A stretch of DNA of 64,000 bases. Source: Magnaporthiopsis rhizophila (lineage: Eukaryota > Ascomycota > Sordariomycetes > Magnaporthales > Magnaporthaceae). Below are positions 53,014 through 64,000 of the stretch, one piece after another. Within the stretch, counting starts at the first letter, position 1. Each line of letters starts with the position of its first letter. The stretch is from the NCBI GenBank assembly GCA_003049465.1, contig PYSS01000050.1, forward strand, positions 62,001-126,000, given 5' to 3'. The notes beneath the pieces are model-generated. The model was not told the DNA's origin, ran no database searches, and saw only the letters and a list, made by a program, of their open reading frames with translations. A program made the position numbers and the translations under genes.

Positions 53014-56000
53014 TTACTCTACATCCTCGCTCAGTATCGTCTTGACAGAGTCCAATAGTGAAACCACCTTCTCCTCAAGTCGGCTCTCGGCCCGCCCCTC
53101 GGAGCCGTCGCTGCCCGCGGCCTTGGTGGCCCGCCACTCGATCTCCCGGTTTCCCAGCGGCAGCAGCAGCTCGCGGAGGAGCTTCGGGCGCGTGAGCCAG
53201 AACTCGACGTGCTCCAGGAGCGACGCCGCGTCCCACGGAACCTCGGGGATGTCGCGGTTGTTGCCGAGCCGCAGCGCGTCCAGCACCCGCGTCAGCAGCG
53301 CGAGCGAGTGTATCTCGGACACGGCGAGCAGCGTGATGTGGCGCGGGCCGTCTCGGCTTGCCGTCCGACTGATGCCGGGGGCCTCGAACCGCTGCACGCT
53401 CGACTCGAGCAGGCCCGAGAACCAGTTCAGCACAAACGCCACCTCGGGCGCGATGGTGGCGCCGAGCGCGCCCAGAATGTTGATCATGAGCGGGAGAACC
53501 GCCTTGGCCCATATGCTGTAGCAGCGCTGCGCGCCCACGACGCTGGCAAAGGGCGACACGTTGGGCCGCCTCATCAGGTTGGCCACCCTGGCCGACGTCA
53601 CGTGGCCCAGCAGCCCGTCCAGCGCCAGCTGCTCCGCCACGGCCGGCACGGCCGACAGCTCGAGCAGGAAGAGCAGGCTCAGCTCGCCGTAGACCGGATC
53701 GCCGCCGTCCGCCAGCCGGTCCGACCACGAGAACAGGGACATGGCGACGTGGAGCACATCGTGCGACGCCATCAAGTTCAACACCTGCGTGCCGCACTCG
53801 TCAACGCCGGGCACGGCCAAGCACGCCTGCAAGATGGCCGTGATGAGCGCCACGTCGTCCGATGCCACCGTCGAGTCGGGCTCGTGGATCAGCGCCACCA
53901 GCGTGCGAAACCCCTGGCCCACGACCCGGTCCAGGATGCCGAGCACGTTCTGCGTAACCGCCACCGACGCCTCCGCCCGCCGACAGCCGCGAAGGATCAC
54001 GTAGAGCGTCTTCAGCAGCGTCCGGTAGTGTTCGAGCTGACTAGGGCCGAAGGGGTCGTCAACTCCGCTCAGCGTCGTCCACAACGTCCCGAGCAGCTGC
54101 GGCGCCTCCTTGCCGAGCTCCGACGCGTCCGCTAGCCGCTGCACCAGCGTCAGGGCTAGGTTCGCTTGAGCCCTGCTGAGACTAACGAAAATCTGCTCTG
54201 GGCCCTTTGGGCTGTGACTCGCCGACAGGCACTGTCCTGCCACCTGCGTCATCAAGACAGCCATGTTCTTATTCTTGGGCAGAAGGCACACGCTGAGCTC
54301 CAGGAGAAGAAACTCCCAAGCGTGGAAAAGAGCCTGTCGAGGCGAAGCAGATAAAAGGTTGATTAGCGGGAGAGGAAGAAGAAGAAATGGGCAAAGACAT
54401 AAACTAAGCGGATCCACTTACTATCTGACCGTCGACCAGCGACAGGTTGAGGTTGACCATCTCCATCTCACTCCTGAAGCCGCTGTCTCGCGGGCCAACC
54501 CAGCCCGCGTCAAAATCGAGCATCCTCTGGGCGAGGTCGAGGGCGTAGTAGTACTGCTTGCCTAGCTCTCGCGGCGCAACCGGCGTGCGCTTGAAGGCAC
54601 CGGGCGGGATCTTGTTGTAGCGGCTGGCAAAGTTCTTGGCAAAGTTGACGTGTAGAGACGTGTTGTAGCCAGACACCTGGATGCCGTCGCGCAGGAAGTA
54701 GTCCAGGTCCTGCAACAGCTGCTGCGCAAACGAGTTCCCTTGGCCCGTCTGCCGCAGGTGATACAGCTGCATCGCAAAGGTTTCGGCGATGTATGCCGCT
54801 ATCCTGGCCTGGTTCGCCGCGTCGCCAGGGCTCGTCCTGGCTGTGGTCGACGCTGGCTTGAGCTCGCGCACGTACTTACGGAGCTGCTCGACGTGTGCGC
54901 TGTCCTTGAGCATGGCGAAGATGGTCCATGGCCAGTGGTTCTGCGCCGCTGTGAAGAACTCGAGCACCGCGAGCGCCTCCTCGCTAGGCATCGATGATAT
55001 ATCTTGCAGCCTGTCTCGGGCTGCAGCCAGAACTGAGTCCTTGCGCACCCGCGACGTCTTGCTTGTCTTGCTGTCGGCACTGAATGCGTCGCGTGGAACA
55101 CTCCCCGTGAGCAGACAGCTCGCCAGCCAGCGTTGCCTGCTGCGTACAATGGTTGACAGCAGCTTCCACAGTCGCATCGTCTCGCCGGGACGGTCGAAGG
55201 GGCGGTCCAGCCGCGAGAGCAGCTTGAGGAATGATGTCGAAATCTGGGGACCCAGATAGCCAAGAAGTGAGGGAGGCTCGCTGTCCACCACTCCCTCGGC
55301 GCTCGTCACGACGGCCTCCAGGAGTCCGAGCGCGGGGGCTCGGAAGCTCTCGCTGACGGCGCACAGACGTGCGAGGAGAGAGCTTGCCTTGAAGAGCTGC
55401 AGCTCCAGAACCGTCGTTGGTTTGTTTAGCGACGTGGCGACCTTGACGAGCGACGTCGCCAGCTCCACGACGGCCCCAAGGCGGAATGAGAGGATTCCAG
55501 CCGCCCGCGGGTAGAGCCCGGATGGCTCGGGCATCTGTAGGGCCGCCAGCAGGGTCGACAGCAAAGGGTGAAATTTCAGGCCGCCCGAGGACGACGACAG
55601 GAAACAGTCGACGACGTAGCCCGCGGCCGGGGCGAGGCACTCGGTCAGGCGCTCGTTCGAACCGTCGATGCTGTACGTGTACACCAGCAGCTTATTTAGG
55701 ATCTGCGCCAGCTGGCCGACAATGGTGCTGTGGTGGAGGTCTGATGTGTATCTCCAGGCCGACGAGTTTTCAAATATGTCCATTGCCGTCTGCGCAGTAG
55801 AGAGCGCCACTTGTGCCAGGATTTTGTCCGATATGCCGACCCAGGGGTTGGTGTCGCTCCCCTGTTGCTGCAGAGCGCCTGGTTTGGCGATGACGACCTT
55901 GCGGCGAACCGAACTCTCCATCGCGCTGTCCACCAGATCCGATAGGAGGCGTATGGTGGAGTCTAGGAAACGGAAGCGGTCCGGGCACAGCTCGGCGTTG

Positions 56001-58543
56001 CCGGTGATGCGGGACAGCCTACCGGCGTGGGCCTCGGTGTTGAGAAGCTCGCACCTGGCCATGTAAGACCAGACACGGCCGGGGCAGAGGGGCAAGACAG
56101 CGTGCACGAAGCGCACGCACTCGGAGAGGATTGCGATGGAGGATGCGGCCTCGCCGCTGGCCGTGTCGTTTTGGATGGCGCCGCCAAGGATGCCACACAC
56201 GATGGCGATCACGTCCTTGGTCCGGGACACAGCCTTGCTCGCCTCTTGGAGAATTGATATACCGGCTTCCGACCCTTGCGTCTTCGTCTCGCGGCGAACA
56301 AGAGTGGTTAGTAGGGAGACGGTCTCGGCGACCTCCTCCGCGCCGAGCGGCAGCAGAATCGACCTATGAGACTGCGGTGACAGATACACCTCGAGCCGCT
56401 TCCCCATCAGCGCCAGGGCAGAGTGCTCATACTCGAACACCACAAGCCTGCCGCTGTCCGTGATGAAGCGCCCGTGGGAGCCTGCGGCGAGATAGAAGGG
56501 TTCGTGGTCGTCGGGTCGCCGCCTCCACAAGGATGACCCCGACTCGAAAAGTGGAATGTCCTCCGTTATCTGGATCGCGTTCGCATTCTCCTCCTCCTGA
56601 ACCAGTTGGTACTCCTGAAAACCGTCGGGCAGGACAAAAGTCAAGGTCGGCGTTCTGAGGAGATGCCCAGTCACCATGCCTGACGACTCGTCGTCACCCG
56701 CACGGGCAGCTAGGAGCTTGCACATGGTTGTGAAGGGTAAATACTCGTAGGGATATCGGTTGAGAGCTTCGCGCACGTACGAATCCTGCAGATACTGGTC
56801 CTGCAGTACAACATCCGCGGGGAAGGGGGCCCCGGAGCCGGGGCCGTTGTCGTCCTCGGAGAGAATCGCGAACAGGCATGACAGCGGCTCCGACTGGTAG
56901 CCCACGAAGGGGAAGGTGAACTTGAGGAGGTCCAGGAAGACGCAGCGCGCCCTGGCGCCGACCTCTGGCGCAAACGCCGCCTCGGTTCCACTCCCAGCGC
57001 ACGAAGCAAAGCTTGCGAGGATATTGTAGACCAAGCCGCCAGCAGTAGCAGCCACGGCCAGACCCTCGGCAATCTGCACATCCTGGGACATGGAAGCCAT
57101 GACCAGGAAGTGATCATAGCTGCGAGCCTCCAACGAGATGATGCTGCCAGCCGAGTTGCGCCGCCCGGAGCTAGATTGTGGGTGGCCCTCGAGTTCGAAG
57201 CCGGCCTGAGCGCGCTGGTTTTGCGCCAGGTCCCTCCTCTCGGCCCGCTCCTGGTATGCCGAGTGCATGCGATGCAGAAGGAGTGTCCATAGGAAGATGA
57301 CGGGTGCTGGCGAGGCCAGGGCGTTGTCCGCTGCGCCCTGAATAGCGTTGTGGATCTGCGAAAGGACGTCGGCCTCCTGGATATATGCCTCCTCGTCCTC
57401 CCCGAGCTCCACCTCCTGATCCAGAAAAGACATTGACCTAGGAAGGTTAAGCAGCGCCATCGACACAGCACACACAAGACACTTCAGAGGGACGGCAAGT
57501 TCCGCCGCACTTTCGTCCGCCGGCGAGAGCCCGTCAAGGAACCCATACTCGGCGACGAGGGTAAACCATTGGCTGACAAGCGCCGGCGGCGCAAACGTGT
57601 TTTTGGATGCGCCAACGAGGATTTGGAGCATTATAGCGATGACATGTATCGATTCGGTCAGACAGGTCCGGATCCAGTCTACGACCAGGGCGTCGGTGCG
57701 GTACTGGGCCTCCTGCAGGTTGGCTTCGGGGCCAGCTATGGACCGCTTCATGCATCCGGATAGGTAGCTCAGCCAGGCGGGGCAGGTCTTGTGCAGGAGC
57801 TCACGCTGCCGGGCTTGCGGCAGCTCTCCAGCAGGGGGGGATTCCAGCAAGCGGGTAGTCGTGTACTCGGCGGCGGCAGTAAAATGTCGGCGCTCGGACA
57901 GGTACGTCTGGAGGATGCGCTGCCGCCGGCTATCCTCGCGCTGGAAGTCAGTCCAGATGGTTTCGGCGTCGGCATGGCTCGTGGCGGTGAGGGTCGATAG
58001 GAGGCCGGCGCCCTGTGAAGCGTGCTGGCCGACAATCTCGTGCACGTTTGCCACATCTTGGGCTGAGAGAGGCCCGCTCAGGTGGCTGGCGCTGCGGGCT
58101 TGGAACTCGGCGACAACGACACGCAGTGCGGCGGTTTCACTGAGGGCGACGCTTTTGCTCAGCCAGAGAGCATCGCTTTTGATCTGGGCAAGGTCGAAGG
58201 TGTCGTTGGGAGCTGGGGTGACGTTGATAGCGGCAGTTTTCGTCTCGAACTCGGCCTTGGACTGGGCGCTGGGCGACTCGAAGACCTTGGCGGGGTCGCT
58301 GAGGAGGCCTTCCACGAACTGGTCGGCGAGGAAGGACGAGACCGCGGGCGAGGAGAGGCGGCCGGGATCGGCCAAAGAAGAAGAGACAGCCTTCCAGGAG
58401 CTTCGGCAGAGCCGTGTCAGCGAGAGGGCGGGCGCGCATGGGGGAGACGCGAACAGGCGGGCTTGGGCTCACAGCAATATCTTTTCACCCTTTAGACACT
58501 CCTCGAGAGGGGGGAAATATGTGCGGTCCGAGGGAGCAGCCAT
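53014..58543 (-). CDS. NUP188: Nucleoporin Nup188 (inner ring)
   Basis: Three exons, 58543-58473, 58400-54422 and 54333-53014, give 1789 residues, close to the known length of filamentous-fungal Nup188. The first exon codes MAAPSDRTYFPPLEECLKGEKILL and splicing adds SWKAVSSSLADPGRLSS, the conserved N-terminus. The rest is an all-helical solenoid with blocks such as YLSERRHFTAAAEYTTTRLL and YLPFTTMCKLLAA; a region around residues ~600-680 could be the SH3-like insert of Nup188, which I cannot verify by sequence alone. The second intron falls after GQI and the downstream exon opens with ALFHAWEFLLLELSVC. Nup188 forms part of the inner ring of the nuclear pore with Nic96 and Nup192. Both introns (71 and 87 nt) are GT-AG and the coding frame closes. 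Confidence 0.93.
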
Positions 58544-59619
58544 GGCTAGCTAGTGCAGTGCTCGCCCAGTCGGGGCCAGTCGCATCCAGAGGCGCCTCGA
58601 GAAGGAATCAGCTGGCTAGGATATGCAAAGCGACAGCCATGAGCTACAGACAGGTATGTCAAGCTGCCAGCCTTGGAGCGGCTTTGCGCAGCCGAAAGAG
58701 CCAAGTTTGTGCCCAGCTCGACGGGCAGGTAGGTCGGCAGGTGTTGCCGCCAATATATGCGACGTGGTGAGGAGCTCACTTGCTCGGCCGCGGAGTAGCT
58801 TCCCAAGGATGATTATTATTCCCAGCTGTGTTCTGGGATCCTGTGAGCCTGGGCGAGCAAGGTGCACCGTCGAGCGAGCTGGTCAGGGATCTTGCGCAAG
58901 AATGTGGCTGGAGGAGGCGAGCGTCGGCGTCGGCGTTCAACTGTGCCATCAAATTTGAGACGCGCTTTCGAACAATTGCGGTCGGCCGAAGTGGACGGAC
59001 GCGTCCAGTCCAATTGGGCTTGAGCGGGTTGCTTCCCACACAGCAAGCTCCCCACTCCAGGAGGGTCAATCGATACCCCGGGTTCCCTTGGCGTTATGAC
59101 GCTCGCTTGAGTGCTTCTTCCACAATTAATGCCTGGATTGCCAGCAAGTTCAATTATATTCATATAGACAATCGTGGGAGCCATGTGACCTAGACGGGAG
59201 AACTGCAATGACATGGCGGGGGGCTAGCAGTGCAGCTGCTTCGTCCCAAAGGAGCCGCTCAATCCGGTCACCTATCCCCATTTGCGAGCTACAGTGTGGG
59301 GTTGTGAATGAAGGAACATAAAAGACTTATGGAAAATGGACGTCTTGGTGACCACACACTCCATCTCTGGCCCTTGCCGATTATCCTTTAAACTCAAGGC
59401 AAAACTGTCGATGTTTGTACAGGGGCGTCGTAAGTTCAGGGAGTACGGCAATCAAGGGATAGGTCGTTATTCAGGTGGGGCTTACTCACCCCTCCTCGGT
59501 GTGTGATTTTCTTTCACTCTCGCTCTCGTCACAAAAAGAAGCTAGCTATAACCACCGCTCAAAGGTCACGCCCGCTGGAAAGATCCCTCTGCCACGCACC
59601 CCCCGAAGCTCAGCCAGCC
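58544..59619. other. Divergent promoter region NUP188 / trpC
   Basis: About 1.08 kb between divergent starts. A TTACTCA at 59482-59488 is one base off the CPC1/Gcn4 core TGACTCA, about 130 bases upstream of the trpC start; this is weak evidence for amino-acid control. No gene seen. Confidence 0.45.
59482..59488 (+). promoter_or_regulatory. CPC1/Gcn4-like site (one mismatch) before trpC
   Basis: TTACTCA instead of TGACTCA. trpC genes are often under cross-pathway control, so the position is plausible, but the single mismatch and short length make it weak. Confidence 0.2.
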
Positions 59620-62032
59620 ATGTCTTCGGCTACTATCGTGGACCACTCCCCAAACCATCCCGAGCCTGCGCCGCCTGTGTCCACGGCGTCCAACCTCGTG
59701 CTCATCGACAACTATGACTCCTTCACCTGGAACGTCTACCAGTACCTCGTCCTGGAGGGCGCCACCGTCAGCGTCTTCCGCAATGACCAGATCACCCTCG
59801 ACGAGCTGATCGCCAAGAATCCCACCCAGCTGGTCATCAGCCCTGGTCCGGGTCACCCCGCCACCGACTCGGGCGTTAGCCGCGATGCCATCAAGCACTT
59901 TGCCGGAAAGATTCCGATCTTTGGCGTCTGTATGGGCCAGTGAGTCTTTCTTTGTTCCTTTACTCCTCTCATTGACTGGTGGTTGTGTTGCCTTCCGCCG
60001 TGCTCTTCTGGTTGACACCTCCCATCCCGAACCGCCAATCAGGCAGTGTATCATCGACATATACGGGGGTGATGTGACCTCTGCCGGTGAGATTCTGCAT
60101 GGGAAGGCGTCCCCCTTGACCCACGACTCCAAGGGAGTCTACACCGGACTGGCCCAGGGGCTGCCCGTCACCAGATATCACTCACTGGCCGGCACCTATG
60201 TGAGCCTCCCCCAAGAACTCGAGGTCTCCTCCTGGATAGCCAACCCGGACGGCTCCCGGGGCGTCATCATGGGTGTCCGCCACAAGGAGCACGCCATCGA
60301 GGGCGTCCAGTTTCATCCCGAGAGCATCCTGTCCGCTGAGGGCCGTACCATGTTCCGCAACTTCGTCCGCCTGCAAGGCGGCTCTTGGAAAGAGAACGCC
60401 AACCTGCTCCAGGCTGGAGCCGCTGCCGGTCCTGCCGTCCCTGTCCCTGCTTCCGCCCCTGGCCCGGCTCCTGGAAAGCCCAACATTCTCCAGAAGATCT
60501 ATGCGCGTCGCAAGGAGCTCGTGGCGGCGCAGAAGCTGCTACCTTCCCAGAGGATGGCGGATTTGGAGGCTGCCTACTGCCTGAACGCCGCCCCGCCGCT
60601 GGTGCCCCTTCTCAACCGCCTCCGGCAGTCACCCTTTGACGTCGCCTTGATGGCCGAGATCAAGCGTGCCTCCCCTTCCAAGGGCATCTTCGCCATCAAC
60701 ATCGACGCGCCGACGCAGGCCCACAAGTATGCCCTCGCCGGTGCAAGCGTCATCTCGGTGCTCACCGAGCCCGACTGGTTCAAAGGCAGCATCGAAGATC
60801 TGAGGGCGGTGAGGCAGGTTCTCGGAAACATGCCCGGCCGACCCGCCATTCTGCGCAAGGAGTTCATCTTCGACGAGTATCAAATTCTCGAGGCGAGGTT
60901 GGCTGGCGCCGATACGGTGCTGCTCATCGTCAAGATGCTAGACGGTGCGTTGCTGGAACGCTTATACTCGTACTCCCTCTCCCTCGGGATGGAGCCGCTG
61001 GTGGAGGTCCAGAACGTCGAGGAAATGACACTGGCCGTGGCTCTGGGAGCCAAAGCAATCGGTGTCAACAACCGGAACCTCGAAAGCTTCGAGGTCGACC
61101 TGGGCACCACGGGCCGCCTACGATCCATGGTGCCACAGCAGACCATTCTCTGCGCCCTGAGCGGAATCAACACCCACGATGACGTCGTGGCGTGCAATAA
61201 GGATGGGGTGAACGCCGTTCTCGTCGGAGAATCCATCATGCGGGCAACTGACGCATCTTCCTTTATTCGCCAGCTGTGTTCCGGCAACACATCGCCGCCG
61301 CCGAACCCTAGGAGCACGCCGCTGCTCGTAAAGGTATGCGGCACCCGCACGGCCGAGGCTGCCCTTGAAGCCACAAAGGCCGGAGCAGACCTCGTGGGCA
61401 TCATCCTGGTCCCTGGCGCCAGGCGCTGCGTCTCGGACGACGCCGCCCTCTCCATCTCCAGCGCGCTTCGGCAACTCCACTCGGAGGCACCCAGCATATT
61501 GGCATCCTCTCCCTCGCCATCTTCCAGTGGGACACATGACTTTTTCGCTCTCGGCAAGGCAACCCTCAGTCAACGGAGGCCACTGCTTGTTGGGGTGTTC
61601 CAAAACCAGCCGCTCGCAGAGGTGCTGGAAAAGCAGGCACGCTATCGTCTCGATGTTGTCCAGCTCCACGGCAACGAGCCTGTTGAGTGGGCCCGGCTCA
61701 TCCCCGTCCCTGTCGTACGCAAGTTCCGCCCCGGCGAGGCCGGGATCGGCGCTCGTGGCTATCATGCAATTCCTCTGCTGGACTCGGGCTCCGGGTCGGG
61801 CGAGCCTATCAACATATCTGCGGTCAGTTCCGAGCTGGAAAGAGACAGTCATTTACAAATTCTTCTTGCTGGCGGTCTTAGTCCTGATACCGTTGCGGAC
61901 ACTGTCGCCGCCTTAGGCGAGAGTGCCAGCCGCGTGGTCGGCGTCGATGTTAGCAGCGGCGTTGAGGAGGACGGCGTACAGAGCTTGGCCAAGATACGAG
62001 CCTTTGTCGAGGCGGCCAAGCGGATCCGATAA
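59620..62032 (+). CDS. trpC: Trifunctional tryptophan biosynthesis protein (glutamine amidotransferase / IGPS / PRAI)
   Basis: Two exons, 59620-59939 and 60043-62032, give 769 residues. The amidotransferase subunit of anthranilate synthase (about 25-230) has SPGPGHP, the nucleophile Cys104 in FGVCMGQQ and the HPESIL segment with catalytic His/Glu. Indole-3-glycerol-phosphate synthase (about 250-515) shows LMAEIKRASPSKG, PAILRKEFIFDEYQILEARLAGADTVLL and VNNRNLESFEVDL. Phosphoribosylanthranilate isomerase (about 530-769) has VKVCGTRT, VVQLHGNEP, LLDSGSGS and GVDVSSGVE. Such fusion is standard in filamentous ascomycetes. It supplies three activities of the tryptophan pathway, with anthranilate synthase component I acting as partner for the first. 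The 103-nt intron falls directly after the first Gln-coding bases (CA|G) behind the active-site Cys. Confidence 0.97.
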
Positions 62033-62462
62033 AAATAGACTCTCGGGTTGGTATTTGGCCTAAATTCCTCTGAACAAGAGCTTGCCATATTTAGCAATGC
62101 AGCTTCTCTTTCTTCGCGATTTCAAGCAGCTCGTGTGGGCCTTGGATTCTCACAGCGTCATTGCCCGAATTCAGCAGCACGGGTACGTTGCTCGCTGGCC
62201 GACTTCGCATGGTCATCACTTGAGCCGAGACGTCAGGCCGTAGTTCTGGGATTGTTCTCATCTGAATGCGCTTCTTGTGGCTTTGGATGGGTCTCAGTCT
62301 CCCACAGAACTGTCCACCACCACTTGTTGATGCCTCGTAGCCTCACCATCTCTTCCTTCTCTCTGGGTGCTAACAGCAGGAAATAGTTCCTTCTAAAACA
62401 GCATTGTTGGCTACCGCTGGTCCTTTGCCATTCTTTCTACGGCCCCGACAGTTTATGCAGAC
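62033..62462. other. Intergenic between trpC and BRCT/WGR-like gene
   Basis: About 430 bases on the same strand. No gene was recognised. Confidence 0.5.
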
Positions 62463-63895
62463 ATGGCTCGGCGAACAGCGACGACCAAGGTCAAGCAGAT
62501 CTTCCTGGGTCTCAAGATTGCTATTGCTGGCGACCTCGGTTGGCCCGATGAGAAGATTAAAGCCTGGATAACTCTCCGTGGAGGCGAGATGGTCCCAGAC
62601 ATCGACGAGTCGACAACTCATCTTGTATGCTCCGAGAACGAATACAAGAGCCGGGGCTCTCGAGGAAAGTATATGCCTTATACATGCGGACCTCAAAGCT
62701 GACCCACCTGAAGGTCTACATACGTGAAAGCACATGAGGGTCTACACAAAAACACCTGATGGTCTACATGAATAAATGCTACTAGATATCTACCTATACT
62801 AACAGATCCACCTTCTACAGTCAAGAGAGCACTCAGGCTTGGCAAGAGCAAGAAAGGATGCCGTGTCGTCCACAAGGATTGGCTCGAGTGAGTTCTACTT
62901 GCTGCTACAATATTTGAGGGGGAGAAAGCAGACAAAATGAAAACGAAGAAAAAGAACTCGATCCTCCCTAACCTTTCGGTTTTGAGACAAGGCTAATATC
63001 AAATGACACAGGTGCTGCTGCCAGGAAGGCAAACTCTTGCGCGAGGGACAGTACTTGCTGCGGTACGACATGCGCGCGGAGGAGGCCATTGCAAGAGAGA
63101 CGAAGAAGATGGAGAAGGGCAGGGAGCTCGAGGAGTGCGGGAGGTTTGTCAACGAGGGTAACACATGCTCCACGACCCCCATAATCTGCCAAATGATGCC
63201 ATATGATATCCATGTCGGCAAACAGCTAACGGCATCTCCGACTGACCGGACACTAGCCATGTACCGCGTCTACACAGACGAAACCGGATTCCAATGCAAG
63301 GCTTCTATATCACGCGACGACGAGGCGAACGGGATACTGGGGGAGCGGTTCGATCTCACGGTATGGTCCCTAGGCGGGAGGTGGTATCGCCCAGATAGGA
63401 AGGGTTGCAGGAGTTATAACTGACGCTTTGGTCCCCCGACATAGCTCTTCGAGTCCAGGGCAAAGCCCCATCTGTACTGGTTCGCGGCCAAGCACTACAA
63501 GAAGAAGGGAAGCTCGCAGACAAGCTACTACAGGCCCAGCGGCTCGTGCCAGACGTACCAGCACGAACTCGCCCTCTTCAAGAGCTTCTTCCTGAACAAA
63601 ACGGGCGTGCGCTGGGGGGATCGAGCATCTCCAACATGTGCCGAGGAAGGGTGCTTCAGATATATCCCTCCGGTTTGTTCACGGCCAGCCACTGCGTCCA
63701 CATCCGAATCTCTGACTAACTAACTGTTGCCGATCTTTTCAGACCAGATCACTGTCAGTCGGCGTGTGCATCGAAACCGCAGGTGTCGAAGACGCCGGTT
63801 GCACTGCTTCCACCTGTGCACCTTCTGTCGGTGACACTGGCGCCAGCGAGAACAGAGAGACGGTAGAGGAGGAGGTGCCGGTACAACTGGATTAA
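62463..63895 (+). CDS. BRCT plus WGR-like domain protein
   Basis: Six exons, 62463-62668, 62828-62887, 63012-63157, 63257-63360, 63445-63672 and 63743-63895, give 298 residues. The N-terminal part (about residues 12-95) is a BRCT domain: GLKIAIAGDLGWPDEKIKAW, GGEMVPDIDESTTHLVCSENEY, then VVHKDWLECC. Residues ~140-240 resemble a WGR domain as in PARPs: AMYRVYTDETGFQCKASISRD, GERFDLT|LFESRAKPHLYWFAAKHYKKKG and CFRYIPP. No PARP catalytic domain follows, only a short acidic tail. Fungal proteins of this type are probably nuclear; I know no established function. The first junction is doubtful: the usual GT donor at 62669 leaves phase 2, so the frame only closes with an unusual GAG acceptor ending at 62827, seven bases past a better TACAG (62820) that breaks the frame. 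Stop falls at 63893-63895. Confidence 0.7.
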
Positions 63896-64000
63896 TTCTC
63901 GGGTCTTGATGGCATTGGCATGGCGTTGATTTTATTTTTGGTTGGCTTTTCTTTCCTCTGCTTCCTGTTTGGCGTTGCACAAATCACATAGCGGGCATTA
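63896..64000. other. End of window, 3' region of BRCT/WGR-like gene
   Basis: T-rich downstream sequence, no gene; the window stops here. Confidence 0.5.

Noticed and set aside
53209..54135. 308-codon + strand frame opposite NUP188
   Set aside because: His/Arg/Gln-rich antisense shadow; the - strand continues Nup188 in frame.
63601..63672. Possible double frameshift near the end of the WGR-like domain of the BRCT gene
   Set aside because: Another frame reads a plausible EHLQHVPRK, but the used frame also runs on to CFRYIPP as expected; without an alignment the shift is not supported.
1..64000. CRISPR arrays, bacterial insertion sequences, phage or viral genes
   Set aside because: No regularly spaced direct repeats, transposase motifs or virus-like proteins were found, and the gene content is clearly fungal nuclear.

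Overview
The window is nuclear DNA of a filamentous ascomycete (Pezizomycotina), most likely a sordariomycete. The supporting signs are short spliceosomal introns (about 60-190 nt) with CTAAC/CTGAC-type branch points, strongly GC-ending codons in genes, AT-richer intergenic DNA with homopolymer runs, a trifunctional trpC gene, a Pex11C-like protein, an INSIG gene, a HAM1-type protein and a full-length Nup188. No bacterial, viral or intact transposon genes were recognised. The species cannot be named from this window.

Layout. 1-9.6 kb: a small secreted Cys-rich, probably GPI-anchored protein (+), a Pex11-family protein (-), and the spindle midzone bundler Ase1/PRC1 (+). 9.6-18.3 kb: the EH-domain protein Irs4 (+), COP9 signalosome protease subunit CSN5 (+), mitochondrial glutamyl-tRNA synthetase (-) and a zinc-finger J-protein with a CaaX end (+). 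18.3-26.9 kb: an orphan coding fragment beside a poly-G-flanked assembly gap, ribosomal protein L32 (-), a secreted alpha-L-rhamnosidase (-) and a GNAT acetyltransferase (+). 26.9-31.7 kb: a 4.8 kb stretch without a recognisable protein gene, probably the promoter and leader of GDH2. 31.7-43.2 kb: NAD-specific glutamate dehydrogenase (+), fluoride exporter FEX (-), uracil phosphoribosyltransferase (+) and DNA ligase IV (-). 43.2-52.5 kb: a HAM1-type protein (+), the WD40 ribosome-assembly factor Mak11 (+), an INSIG protein (+) and the small Tim Tim9 (+). 53-64 kb: Nup188 (-), trpC (+) and a BRCT plus WGR-like protein (+).

This is mostly ordinary housekeeping chromosome: there is no operon logic and no evident secondary-metabolite cluster. 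Exon structures were rebuilt by hand from reading-frame continuity, GT-AG (once GC-AG) borders and family conservation, and every proposed CDS closes in frame. The accessory-looking parts are the rhamnosidase/GNAT/GDH2-leader interval and the gap region.

Most worth a second look: the last intron of the J-protein, whose alternative processing would decide whether a CaaX farnesylation box is present; the orphan exon next to the gap; the BRCT/WGR protein with an odd splice acceptor; and a recurring intergenic palindrome built on ACCTAGGT.
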